Source: Niveibacterium microcysteis (GTDB lineage Bacteria > Pseudomonadota > Gammaproteobacteria > Burkholderiales > Rhodocyclaceae). From it: DNA of 64,000 bases. The notes under the pieces are model-generated. The model was not told the origin of the DNA, made no database searches, and worked only from the letters and a program-made list of their open reading frames with translations. Made by a program: the position numbers and the translations under genes. How positions within the stretch are numbered: position 1 is the first letter of the stretch; every line of letters starts with the position of its first letter. The stretch is taken from positions 3,782,001-3,846,000 of the forward strand of contig NZ_CP071060.1 of NCBI RefSeq assembly GCF_017161445.1. The letters run 5' to 3'. Shown here piece after piece: positions 25,830-34,688 of this stretch.

Positions 25830-28800
25830 AGCGCTTCAACCTCTCTGACTGGGGCCTGCGCCATCAAGCGCTGGTGCTCTATCTGATGGTGGTGCTGACG
25901 CTCGTCGGCGTGATCGCCTATACCAAGCTCGGGCAGTCGGAAGACCCGCCCTTCACCTTCAAGGTGATGGTGGTGCGCACGAACTGGCCCGGTGCCAGCG
26001 CGACCGAAGTCGAGCAGCAGGTCACCGACAAGCTGGAGAAGAAGATCCAGGAACTCGGCGCGACCGACTTCATCCGCAGCTACTCCAAGCCGGGTGAGTC
26101 GCTGATCTTCCTGATCTTCAAGGACTCAATGCCTTCGACCAAGATGTCGGAGATGTTTTACCAGGTGCGCAAGCGCGTCGGCGACATCCGCTACACCTTG
26201 CCCGCTGGCGTGCAGGGCCCGTACTTCAACGACGAGTTCGGCGACACCTTCGGCAACATCTTCGCGCTGGTCGGGGAAGGCATGAGCTACGCCGACCTGA
26301 AGCGCTATGGCGATACGATCCGCGGCGAACTGCTCAAGGTGCCGGACGTCGCGAAGGTCGAGTTCTTCGGCGAGCAGGAGCAGCGCGTCTACATCGAATT
26401 CTCGAACCTGAAGCTCGCGACGCTGGGCCTCGATGTTCGTACCGTTGTCGACGCCATCGTCGGCCAGAACGCGAAGGCCGCGGCGGGCTATTACGAACTG
26501 GTGGACGAGCGCATCTTCCTGCGCCCCACCGGCCAGTTCGAGAACCTCGATACGATCCGCGAGCTGCCGATACGTGCGGGCGGACGCAGCTTCCGCCTGG
26601 GCGACGTGGCCGAGGTCAAACGCGGCTACATCGATCCGCCCAGCAACAAGATGCGCTTCATGGGCCACGAAGCCTTCGGCATCGGTGTCGCGATGCGCAG
26701 CGGCGGCGACATCATCGCGCTGGGTCATCACCTTGACGAGGCGATCAAGCGTATCGACTCCCAGCTGCCGATTGGGGTGCGACTCGAACGCGTGGCGGAC
26801 CAGCCGCATGCCGTGCAGCACGGGGTGCAGGAATTCGTGCGCTCACTGACCGAGGCGGTCGTGATCGTGCTGGCGGTGAGCCTGATCTCGCTTGGCCTGC
26901 GCACCGGCATCGTGGTCGCGATCTCGATTCCGGTCGTGCTCGCGATCACCTTCGTCTTCATGCATCAGCTTGAGATCGGCCTGCACAAGATCTCGCTCGG
27001 CGCACTGATCCTCGCGCTCGGCCTGCTGGTCGACGACGCGATCATCGCGGTCGAGATGATGGCCACGAAGATGGAACAAGGCTGGGACCGCGCCAAGGCG
27101 GCGAGCTTCGCCTACACCTCCACCGCGATGCCGATGCTCTCCGGCACCTTGGTCACCGCAGCGGGTTTCCTGCCGATCGCCACCGCGCAGTCCAGCACCG
27201 GTGAATACACCCGCTCGATCTTTCAGGTCACCGTCATTGCATTGATGGTGTCGTGGGTGGCGGCGGTGCTGTTCGTGCCCTACATCGGCTACCACCTGCT
27301 GCCCGACTTCGCCGCCGCGAACGGCAAGCCGAGTCGCTTCAACCGTTGGCTCGCGCGCTATGCGCCGGGTCTGGCTGCGCGCTTGCAGGCGCGCGCAGCG
27401 GCGCATCAGGGCATCCACGGCGAAGACGCGATCTACCACTCCGGCTTCTACCGCACTTTCCGCCGCGCAGTGGAATGGTGCGTGCGCTTCCGCTGGATCA
27501 CCATCGGCGCGACGCTGGGCACCTTCGTGATCGCAATCTGGGGCTTCAAGTTCGTACCGCAGCAGTTCTTCCCCGACTCGACGCGGCCCGAACTGCTGAT
27601 CGACCTGCGCCTCGCGCAGGGTGCCTCGTACCACGCGGCGGAGAATGCAGTGAAGCGGCTCGAAGCAGTACTGGCGAAGGAACCGGGCATCGAGAACTAC
27701 GTTGCCTACGTCGGCACCGGCAGCCCACGCTTCTACCTGCCGCTTGACCAGCAACTGCCGCAAGCCAACTTCGCGCAGTTCGTCGTGCTGACGAAGGGCG
27801 CTGCCGAGCGCGAGGCCCTGCGCAGCAAGATGATTACGCTGTTCGAGCACGATTACGGCGAACTGCGCGCGTCGATCAACCGGCTCGAGAACGGCCCGCC
27901 AGTCGGGTTTCCGGTGCAGTTCCGCGTGAGCGGGCCGGACCACGCCGTGGCGCACAAGCTGGCCGACGAGGTCGCGCAGGTGATGCGCAAGAACCCGCAG
28001 CTTGCCAACGTGCAGAAGGACTGGGACGAAGCCTCCAAGGTCGTAAAGGTGCACGTCGACCCCGAGAAGGCGCGGCTGCTCGGGTTGTCGGTGCAGGACG
28101 TGGCGAACTTCCTCAACACTTCGGTGAACGGGCAGAACATCAGCGAGCTGCGCGAAGGCACCGAGACAATCCAGATCACGGTGCGCGGCGCACCGGTCGA
28201 GCGCGAACATCTCTCGCTGCTGTCGGAACTGATGCTGCCGACCGGCAGCGGGCGCGGCGTGCCGCTGACGCAGGTGGCCACGCTGGAATACAGCTTCGAG
28301 CCCGGCATTGTGTGGCGACGCGATCGGGTACCGACCGTGTCCGTGCGCGGAAACCTTTATGGCACCGTGCAGCCGGCCACCGTGACTGCCCAGCTCGAAC
28401 CCGAGATCGCCAAGCTGCGCGCGAAACTGCCGCTCGGCTATCACATCGACGTCGGCGGCTCGGTGGAGGAAAGCGCCAAGGGCGGCAAGTCAGTCGCCGC
28501 CGGCATGCCGCTGTTCATCCTCGTCGTGCTGACGGTGCTGATGATCCAGCTGCAGAGCTTCTCTCGCGTCGCGATGGTGGTGCTGACCGCACCGCTCGGC
28601 ATGATCGGGGTCACGGTATCCCTGCTCGCCTTCAACAAACCTTTCGGCTTCGTCGCGATGCTGGGCACCATTGCCCTGTCGGGCATGATCATGCGCAACT
28701 CGGTGATCCTTGTGGACCAGATCCGGCAAGACCTGCAAGCCGGTCGCACGCCGTGGGAAGCGATCATCGAATCCACCGTACGGCGCTTCCGCCCGATCAT

Positions 28801-28978
28801 GCTGACGGCGGCAGCGGCGATCCTGGCGATGATCCCGCTCACGCGCAGCGCCTTCTTCGGGCCGATGGCGGTGGCGATCATGGGCGGCCTGGCGGTGGCA
28901 ACCGTTCTGACGCTGCTCTTCCTGCCCGCGCTGTACGCCGCGTGGTACCGGATCGCGGCGCCGGCGGCAAAAAGCTAA
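25826..28978 (+). CDS. RND-family efflux pump, inner-membrane subunit
   Basis: A 1050-residue resistance-nodulation-division transporter (AcrB superfamily) that exports drugs or other compounds using the proton gradient. It has two repeats of one membrane helix, a large periplasmic loop and a helix bundle. The proton-relay aspartates are in LALGLLVDDAIIAVEMM (helix 4, near nucleotide 27020). The second-half bundle includes GTIALSGMIMRNSVILVDQI, a repeat-2 helix-4 region in which a non-acidic residue is normal. No outer-membrane factor is in the operon; a TolC-like gene lies 1.1 kb downstream. Confidence 0.95.
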   Translation: MKRFNLSDWGLRHQALVLYLMVVLTLVGVIAYTKLGQSEDPPFTFKVMVVRTNWPGASATEVEQQVTDKLEKKIQELGATDFIRSYSKPGESLIFLIFKDSMPSTKMSEMFYQVRKRVGDIRYTLPAGVQGPYFNDEFGDTFGNIFALVGEGMSYADLKRYGDTIRGELLKVPDVAKVEFFGEQEQRVYIEFSNLKLATLGLDVRTVVDAIVGQNAKAAAGYYELVDERIFLRPTGQFENLDTIRELPIRAGGRSFRLGDVAEVKRGYIDPPSNKMRFMGHEAFGIGVAMRSGGDIIALGHHLDEAIKRIDSQLPIGVRLERVADQPHAVQHGVQEFVRSLTEAVVIVLAVSLISLGLRTGIVVAISIPVVLAITFVFMHQLEIGLHKISLGALILALGLLVDDAIIAVEMMATKMEQGWDRAKAASFAYTSTAMPMLSGTLVTAAGFLPIATAQSSTGEYTRSIFQVTVIALMVSWVAAVLFVPYIGYHLLPDFAAANGKPSRFNRWLARYAPGLAARLQARAAAHQGIHGEDAIYHSGFYRTFRRAVEWCVRFRWITIGATLGTFVIAIWGFKFVPQQFFPDSTRPELLIDLRLAQGASYHAAENAVKRLEAVLAKEPGIENYVAYVGTGSPRFYLPLDQQLPQANFAQFVVLTKGAAEREALRSKMITLFEHDYGELRASINRLENGPPVGFPVQFRVSGPDHAVAHKLADEVAQVMRKNPQLANVQKDWDEASKVVKVHVDPEKARLLGLSVQDVANFLNTSVNGQNISELREGTETIQITVRGAPVEREHLSLLSELMLPTGSGRGVPLTQVATLEYSFEPGIVWRRDRVPTVSVRGNLYGTVQPATVTAQLEPEIAKLRAKLPLGYHIDVGGSVEESAKGGKSVAAGMPLFILVVLTVLMIQLQSFSRVAMVVLTAPLGMIGVTVSLLAFNKPFGFVAMLGTIALSGMIMRNSVILVDQIRQDLQAGRTPWEAIIESTVRRFRPIMLTAAAAILAMIPLTRSAFFGPMAVAIMGGLAVATVLTLLFLPALYAAWYRIAAPAAKS

Positions 28979-29026
28979 GGGCGCTGTGTATCAAAGGTCA
29001 CCGACAGCTACCAAACGTTACACAGG

Positions 29027-29042
29027 GCGGCCTCAGGGCCGC
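29027..29042 (+). terminator. Short hairpin after the RND gene
   Basis: GCGGCC / GGCCGC with a TCAG loop, about 50 bases after the pump stop, without a T-tract. Weak candidate. Confidence 0.35.
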
Positions 29043-29116
29043 AGCCTGGGCTAGAATTGCAGGCTTAGAGCATTGGCTTAACGCATTGATTTCAAGGCAT
29101 TGTCGAGGAGCAAGAA

Positions 29117-29767
29117 ATGGATTTCGAACAAGCGCGCTTCAACATGGTCGAGCAACAGATCCGGCCATGGGAGGTTCTGGACCCCGAGGTGCTCGACACC
29201 CTGATGACTGTCCAGCGCGAGCGCTTCGTCCCCGAAGCCTTTCGTAACCTGGCCTTCGCTGATATCGCCGTGCCGCTGCCCGGTGGCGCCGCGATGCTCG
29301 AACCCAAGCTTGAAGCCAAGGTGCTGCAGGCCGTCGCACCGAAGAAGACGGACAAGGTGCTGGAAATCGGCGCTGGGTCCGGCTACATGGCCGCACTGCT
29401 CGCTGCGCGCGCCGACTGGGTCCGCTCGATCGAGATCGACCCGGCACTCGCCAGCCTTGCCGCAGCAAACCTCGCCGCGGCGGGCATCGAGAACGTGATC
29501 GTTGAAGAAGGCGACGGCGCCGCTGGCTGGCCTGAGCGCGGCCCCTACGACGTCATCGTCGTATCCGCAGGCGTGACCGAAGTGCCGAAAGCAATGCTTG
29601 AACAGCTCAAGCCCGGTGGCCGTCTGTTCGCCTTCGTCGGCAGCGCGCCGGTGATGGTCGGGCAACTGATCACCTGCACCGGCGAAGGCCAGTACAGCAC
29701 CGAGAACGTGTTCGACACCCTGGTGCCGGCGCTGCGCGTGCCCGCCAAGAGCGCGTTCAACTTCTGA
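29117..29767 (+). CDS. pcm: Protein-L-isoaspartate O-methyltransferase
   Basis: SAM-dependent methyltransferase that repairs isoaspartyl residues. It is 216 residues long. The SAM-binding motif I is VLEIGAGSGYMAALLA (about 79-94), followed by the acidic end of strand 2 (SIEIDP). The N-terminal NMVEQQIRPWEV is typical of the betaproteobacterial Pcm-like proteins that often sit before tolC. GGAG lies seven bases before the ATG. Its stop overlaps the rhodanese ATG by one base. Confidence 0.92.
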   Translation: MDFEQARFNMVEQQIRPWEVLDPEVLDTLMTVQRERFVPEAFRNLAFADIAVPLPGGAAMLEPKLEAKVLQAVAPKKTDKVLEIGAGSGYMAALLAARADWVRSIEIDPALASLAAANLAAAGIENVIVEEGDGAAGWPERGPYDVIVVSAGVTEVPKAMLEQLKPGGRLFAFVGSAPVMVGQLITCTGEGQYSTENVFDTLVPALRVPAKSAFNF

Positions 29768-30090
29768 TGCAGCAGCTGTCGCCCCGCGCGCTGGCTGAAT
29801 GGCTGGCCGATGAATCGCGCGCCAAACCACATCTGCTCGATGTGCGGGAAGCGTGGGAGTACGACATCTGCCATATCGCCGACGCACAGCTGATGCCGAT
29901 GGCCAGCGTGCCGATGCGGGCGGAAGAGCTGGAGCCCGATGCGCCCGTCGTGGTGATCTGTCATCACGGCGCCCGCAGCATGCAGGTGGCCTATTTTCTT
30001 GAACGGCACGGTTTGACCCAGGTGTTCAACCTGGCCGGCGGGGTCGCCGGCTGGGCCGAACAGGTCGACCCGACAATGCCGAGATACTGA
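29767..30090 (+). CDS. Rhodanese-domain sulfurtransferase
   Basis: A 107-residue single-domain rhodanese (PspE/GlpE type) that transfers sulfane sulfur. It has LLDVREAWEYDICHI (23-37) and the active-site loop CHHGARS with Cys65. No signal peptide, so cytoplasmic. It begins on the last base of the pcm stop and lies 15 bases before the tolC-like gene, so pcm-rhodanese-tolC is probably one transcript. Confidence 0.93.
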   Translation: MQQLSPRALAEWLADESRAKPHLLDVREAWEYDICHIADAQLMPMASVPMRAEELEPDAPVVVICHHGARSMQVAYFLERHGLTQVFNLAGGVAGWAEQVDPTMPRY

Positions 30091-30105
30091 CGGAGTGATG
30101 GATTC

Positions 30106-31548
30106 ATGAAGCGAATGCTCAGCATCGCGATCGCAGGCCTGTTCGCAGGCAGCGCCCACTCGGCAGACCTGATGCAGGCCTACCGTGATGCCTTGGATAA
30201 CGACGCGCAGTTCGCCTCGGCGCGCGCGGCATCGGAGGCTGGCCGTGAGCGCAAGGCGCAGGGATTGTCCGCGCTGCTGCCGCAGATCGGGGCCTCGGCC
30301 GGCACGCAATACAACGACACCTCACGTGATCTGCCGCTGCCTGAGATCTCCGGGCGTTATAACAGCAACAACTGGGGCGTCCAGCTCACGCAACCCATCT
30401 TCCGTCTGCAGAACTGGTACCAGTACCGCGAAGGCGAACTCGCCGCGACGGTGGCCGAGTTGCAGGCGCAGAGCGCACGCCAAGACCTGATCCTGCGCGT
30501 TGCAACCGCGTACTTCGACCAGCTGAACGCGGCCGAAACGCTTGCCAGCATTCAGGCGCAGAAGTCCGCCAACCTGCAGCAGCTCGAACTCGCGAAGAAG
30601 AGCTTTGAGGTGGGCACCACGACCGTGACCGACGTGCATGAAGCGCAATCGCGTTACGACCTCACGGTCGCCCGTGAAGCGGCAGCGCAGGCCGACCTGA
30701 TCGTCAAGCGGCAGGCCCTGCAGCAGGTCACCGGCAAGGATCAGGGCGCCCTCGCCCCCTTGCGCGAAGGCGTGCGCTTCGAACAACCGCAGCCGAACGA
30801 CATGTCGCAATGGGCGACTACAGCGGCCGAAGGCAACCTCTCTGCCCAGCAAGCACAGCTGGCCGCCGAGATCGCCGACCGCGAAGTCTCGAGCGCACGT
30901 TCAGGCCACCTGCCGACCGCTGACGTTGTCGCCAAGTACGGCTACAACCACAGCGGATCGCTGGGCGACATCCTCGCCACCGAGGCGAAAACCACCTCGG
31001 GCTCGATCGGTGTGCAAATCAACGTTCCGATCTTCGCCGGCGGTTACACGCAGTCGAAGGTGCGTGAGGCGGTTGCGCTGCGTGAGAAGGCCCGCTCGGA
31101 TCTCGAGTACGCACGTCGCTCGGCAACACTGGGTGCGCAGCAGGCTTTCCTGGGTGTCAGCAGTGGCATCGCGCAGGTGGCTGGCTACGAAGCGGCGCTG
31201 ATCTCGTCGAAGAGCGCGGTCGAGTCGAACAAGCTGGGTTATCAGGTGGGCGTGCGTATCAACATCGACGTGCTGAACGCCGAAACGCAGTATTACGACA
31301 CCTTCCGGCAGCTCGCACGCGCCCGCTACGACACCGCGATCGCGCAACTGCGACTGAAGAGCGCGGCCGGCACACTGAGTGAGGACGATCTCAAGACCAT
31401 CAACGCCCTGCTCGACCCGGCGGCCGCGGGTCGTCCGATCGTGGTGCCGGCGACCAACCCGCAACCGCTGGTTGAACCGGCCAAGGCCGAGCCCGCTCCC
31501 GCCGCGAAGAAAACCGAGGCGCCGGCGAAGCCCGCCAAGAAGAAGTAA
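30106..31548 (+). CDS. tolC: TolC-family outer-membrane efflux channel
   Basis: A 480-residue outer-membrane factor. It has a signal peptide (MKRMLSIAIAGLFAGSAHSA), then two repeats of the OEP fold, with ARAASEAGRERKAQGLSALLPQIG near the start and NVPIFAGGYTQSKVREA (about 305-320) in the second half, the usual TolC signature. The C-terminus is a Pro/Ala/Lys-rich tail (about 455-480). GGAG stands nine bases before the ATG. It could serve the RND pump encoded 1.1 kb upstream, which lacks its own channel, as well as type I secretion. A clear terminator follows. Confidence 0.93.
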   Translation: MKRMLSIAIAGLFAGSAHSADLMQAYRDALDNDAQFASARAASEAGRERKAQGLSALLPQIGASAGTQYNDTSRDLPLPEISGRYNSNNWGVQLTQPIFRLQNWYQYREGELAATVAELQAQSARQDLILRVATAYFDQLNAAETLASIQAQKSANLQQLELAKKSFEVGTTTVTDVHEAQSRYDLTVAREAAAQADLIVKRQALQQVTGKDQGALAPLREGVRFEQPQPNDMSQWATTAAEGNLSAQQAQLAAEIADREVSSARSGHLPTADVVAKYGYNHSGSLGDILATEAKTTSGSIGVQINVPIFAGGYTQSKVREAVALREKARSDLEYARRSATLGAQQAFLGVSSGIAQVAGYEAALISSKSAVESNKLGYQVGVRINIDVLNAETQYYDTFRQLARARYDTAIAQLRLKSAAGTLSEDDLKTINALLDPAAAGRPIVVPATNPQPLVEPAKAEPAPAAKKTEAPAKPAKKK

Positions 31549-31570
31549 GCGCCAATCGCTGCACGCCAAC

Positions 31571-31599
31571 AGGCCCCTCGTGAGGGGCCTGTTTCATTT
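31571..31599. terminator. Terminator shared by tolC and waaA
   Basis: Stem AGGCCCCT / AGGGGCCT (31571-31578 and 31583-31590) with a CGTG loop, followed by GTTTCATTT on the plus strand. It stands between the convergent tolC and waaA genes, just 3' of the waaA stop. Confidence 0.8.
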
Positions 31600-32859
31600 C
31601 GGCGCGAGCGTGTCGACGAGCGCCAGCGTCGCCGCGAGCGCCCCACGATGATGCGCACTGAAGGCACGCCCAGCCGCGCCAATCGCGCTACGTCGCGCAG
31701 CATCGGCCAGCAGCCCCAGCGCAGTGCGAACTGCCTCATCCGCGTCGGCGCAGCGCAACGCCGCACCGGCCGCGATCGCGTCCGCCGTCGCTTGGGCAAA
31801 GTTGAAGGTGTGTGGCCCCACGATTGCGGGCACCCCCACCGCACAGGCCTCGATCAGGTTGTGACCGCCCAGCGGCGCCCAGCTGCCTCCCACGATCGCG
31901 ACATCCGCGCAGGCGTAGTAAGCGAACATTTCGCCCATGCTGTCGCCCAACCACACCCGCGTTGAAGCCGCGATCGGCGCATCCGCTGCACTTCGGCGCT
32001 CATGGGCCAGGCCGCGTTGCGCGATCAGACGGGCCACCTCGTCGAATCGCTGCGGGTGTCGCGGCACCAGTACCAGCAGCAGATCTGCTGGCCCATGGCG
32101 CAAGAACGCATCGAGCAGCGGCCCCTCTTCACCCTGCCGCGTGTTGCTGGCCACCAGCACCGGGCGCGCGCCAAAGCGCAGCCGGAATGCAGCCCCGAGC
32201 GCAAGCTGCTCGGCTGGCGCGGCAATCTCGAACTTCAGATTGCCGGTAACCTGGACTGGATCGGCGCCCATTGCGCGTAGACGCGCGGCGTCCGCTTCCG
32301 TCTGCGCGCCACAGGCTGCAAGGTCGGCAAACACGCTGCGCGCGAAACCGCCGAGCCGCGCATAGCCGCGCGCCGAGCGCTCGGAGAGTCGCGCATTCGC
32401 CAACAGCACCGGTACGCCAGCACGCCGCGCACCACGCAACAGGTTCGGCCACACCTCAGTCTCCATCACGACCCCGAAGGCCGGCCGGAAGTGCTGCATG
32501 AAACGCCGGACGCACCCCGGGGTGTCGTAGGGCAGATAGGCCACCCTGACGCGCGGATCCGCGCCGAAGAGCTCCAGCGCCGTGGCGCGCCCGGTCGGCG
32601 TCATCTGTGTCAGCAGCAGCGTGTGCTGCGGGTATTTCGCGAGCAGACCACGCACCAGCGGCTGCGCGGCACGCGTCTCGCCGACCGACACCGCATGCAC
32701 CCACATCAGGGACGCCGCGACGGGTTGCCGATGAAAGCCGAGGCGTTCGCCCAGGTTGTGCAGGTATTCCGGCTGACGGCGCGCACGCCAGACGAGGCGC
32801 AGGAAGATCAGCGGCGCGGCGATGTACCACGCCGTTGAGTACAGCAGGCGGCCGATCAT
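31594..32859 (-). CDS. waaA: 3-deoxy-D-manno-octulosonic acid (Kdo) transferase
   Basis: Inner-membrane-anchored glycosyltransferase that adds Kdo to lipid IVA. It is 421 residues from ATG 32859, which overlaps the waaC stop (ATGA) and gives the conserved N-terminus MIGRLLYSTAWYIAAPLIFL, a membrane anchor. Further signatures are WVHAVSVGE (about 55-63), MTPTGR, ETEVWPNLL and the C-terminal GGSWAPLGGHNLIEACAVGVPAIVGPH. An upstream extension in frame to 33051 is rejected because it has no homologous look and lies within waaC. Confidence 0.97.
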   Translation of the reverse strand: MIGRLLYSTAWYIAAPLIFLRLVWRARRQPEYLHNLGERLGFHRQPVAASLMWVHAVSVGETRAAQPLVRGLLAKYPQHTLLLTQMTPTGRATALELFGADPRVRVAYLPYDTPGCVRRFMQHFRPAFGVVMETEVWPNLLRGARRAGVPVLLANARLSERSARGYARLGGFARSVFADLAACGAQTEADAARLRAMGADPVQVTGNLKFEIAAPAEQLALGAAFRLRFGARPVLVASNTRQGEEGPLLDAFLRHGPADLLLVLVPRHPQRFDEVARLIAQRGLAHERRSAADAPIAASTRVWLGDSMGEMFAYYACADVAIVGGSWAPLGGHNLIEACAVGVPAIVGPHTFNFAQATADAIAAGAALRCADADEAVRTALGLLADAARRSAIGAAGRAFSAHHRGALAATLALVDTLAPK

Positions 32860-33815
32860 GCGACCCACGGTGCGAGGGTTTGCAGCACCTGAGCCACGGA
32901 AGGCTTCTGCCCCTTGCCGCCAAGGTTCACCGCGTTGCGCCCACCGGCGACGCCATTGGCGCCCGGCTCTGTCGCCAAATACAGCGCCACGACCGGCACT
33001 TTGAGTGCCGCAGCAAGGTGCGACAGGCCGGTATCCACCCCAACCACGCATTGCGCGCGCTCGATGAGCGTTGCCAGCGCATCGAGCGGCATCGGCGGCG
33101 CCACCAAGGCGTGCGGCAGTTCGGCGGCGATGCGCTGTGCGCGGGCACGCTCGACATCGCTACCGGCGGGCAGCACACAACTCAGACCGCGTCGCCCCAG
33201 CGCACGCCCGAGTTCGATCCAGTTCGGCTCCGGCCACAGCTTCTCGTCGCGGCTGGTCGCGGTCAGCAGCACCACGTAGGGTTCTGCGGGCCGCCACGCA
33301 TCGTCGCGCGGCGCAGGCGCCGCGATGCCATAGTCCAAGGGCAGGTCGAGGCGGTAGTCGAAGATCGCGGCGGTGAGGCGTCGATTGCGTTCCACCGCAT
33401 GCATTTGCCACGACACGCGATACTTCTCGGCATACAACCGGGTAGCAATTGGCTCGCGCGCGCTGTCAGGCATGTAGCCCGCCACCGGTGCGCCGCTCAT
33501 GCAAGCGAGTACTGCACTCTTGAGCAGGCCCTGCGCATCAATCACACGTTCGTAGCGCACTTCGCGCAGCGAGCGGCGGAACTCGCCGAACGCCGACCAG
33601 GTCGCGGGCGCCAGCAAGCGCTTGCGCCAGCTACGCAGGGCGACCGGGATCACGCGCCGCACGCCCGGGTGCAAACGTACCAGCGGCGCGAACGGCGCCT
33701 CGACCACCCAGTCGATCGCCAGGTCCGGCACCCTTGCGTGCATGTCGGTCACCGCCGGCAGGTACTGGATGACGTCCCCCATCGAGGAGGTTTTGACGAT
33801 CAGGATCTCTCGCAT
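32856..33815 (-). CDS. waaC: LPS heptosyltransferase I
   Basis: Transfers the first heptose to Kdo in the LPS inner core, in the cytoplasm. It is 319 residues (GT9 family). The N-terminal ILIVKTSSMGDVIQYLPAV is diagnostic, and VGVDTGLSHLAAALKVPVVALY lies near the C-terminus. ATG 33815 is chosen because homology starts at MREILIV; the more distal ATG at 33851 would add 12 unlikely residues. It is coupled to waaA by a 4-base overlap and divergent from a waaE-like gene. Confidence 0.96.
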   Translation of the reverse strand: MREILIVKTSSMGDVIQYLPAVTDMHARVPDLAIDWVVEAPFAPLVRLHPGVRRVIPVALRSWRKRLLAPATWSAFGEFRRSLREVRYERVIDAQGLLKSAVLACMSGAPVAGYMPDSAREPIATRLYAEKYRVSWQMHAVERNRRLTAAIFDYRLDLPLDYGIAAPAPRDDAWRPAEPYVVLLTATSRDEKLWPEPNWIELGRALGRRGLSCVLPAGSDVERARAQRIAAELPHALVAPPMPLDALATLIERAQCVVGVDTGLSHLAAALKVPVVALYLATEPGANGVAGGRNAVNLGGKGQKPSVAQVLQTLAPWVA

Positions 33816-33873
33816 GGCCCGGATTATTCCGGCGGCGGCCGTTATCGGCAAATCGCGTCGACGCCACGACGCC

Positions 33874-33879
33874 TATAAT
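33874..33879 (+). promoter_or_regulatory. TATAAT -10 box close to the waaE-like start
   Basis: A consensus TATAAT ends seven bases before the ATG at 33887, with no clear -35 at normal spacing. If used, it would give a leaderless or nearly leaderless mRNA. Confidence 0.35.
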
Positions 33880-33886
33880 TGCGCGC

Positions 33887-34660
33887 ATGAGCGAACGCCA
33901 AGCCCTTTCCGCCGTCCTGATCACGCGCGATTGCGCGCCAACCCTCGCCGAGACGCTGACCTCCCTCGCCTTCTGTGACGAGATCGTGGTGGTGGATTCC
34001 GGCAGCAGCGACGACACCTGTGCCATCGCGGAGCGGGCCGGCGCCCGCGTGATCCATCAGGATTGGCTCGGCTTCGGCCCGCAGAAGCAGTTCGCCGTGG
34101 ATCAGGCGAAAAACGAGTGGGTGCTGTGCATCGACGGCGACGAGGTGGTGACGCCCGCGCTGCAGGCCGAGATCCAGCGAGAGCTCGCCGCACCGACACA
34201 TCGCGCCTTCGAGTTCCCGCGCTGCAACCGTTTCCTCGGGCGCTACCTGCGCCACGGCGAAGGCTATCCGGACCTGTCCCTACGGCTGTTCGACCGCCGC
34301 CATGCGCGCTGGTCCGACGACCTGGTGCATGAGAAGGTCACCGCGCTGGGTGATGTCGGGCGCCTCAAGGGCGACCTGCTACACCATTCCGAAGAAGGGC
34401 TGGAGTCCTACCTCGCGAAGCAGAACCGCTACACCACACTGGCCGCCGAGGCGCTCGTGACCGAAGGTTTCGAGCCGAGTGCGACAAAACTCTGGCTGAG
34501 CCCGATCTTCCGCTTCATCAAGTTCTACATCGTGCGGCGCGGCTTTCTCGATGGCGGCGCCGGCCTGGTACATATCGGCATCGGCTGCTTCAACAGCTTC
34601 ATCAAGTACGCCAAGGTGATCGAGATTCGCGCCACCGCGCGCGATTCGCGCAAGCCTTGA
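33887..34660 (+). CDS. Family 2 glycosyltransferase (LPS core, WaaE/KdtX-like)
   Basis: A 257-residue GT2 enzyme resembling WaaE-type beta-1,4-glucosyltransferases of the LPS inner core. The nucleotide-sugar motif is VVVDSGSSDDTCAIAE (about 34-49) and the metal-binding DxD is IDGDEVV (about 83-89). LSLRLFDRRHARWSDDLVHEKV follows the family pattern. A C-terminal hydrophobic stretch (about 215-235) may attach it to the membrane. It is divergent from waaC-waaA and followed by apaH after 28 bases. Confidence 0.88.
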   Translation: MSERQALSAVLITRDCAPTLAETLTSLAFCDEIVVVDSGSSDDTCAIAERAGARVIHQDWLGFGPQKQFAVDQAKNEWVLCIDGDEVVTPALQAEIQRELAAPTHRAFEFPRCNRFLGRYLRHGEGYPDLSLRLFDRRHARWSDDLVHEKVTALGDVGRLKGDLLHHSEEGLESYLAKQNRYTTLAAEALVTEGFEPSATKLWLSPIFRFIKFYIVRRGFLDGGAGLVHIGIGCFNSFIKYAKVIEIRATARDSRKP

Positions 34661-34688
34661 TCCGGCCCGACAAACAGGAGCGCCACGC

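Noticed and set aside
32860..33051. A 64-residue N-terminal extension of WaaA
   Set aside because: It lies entirely inside waaC and is Arg/Gly-rich; the normal start at 32859 overlaps the waaC stop.
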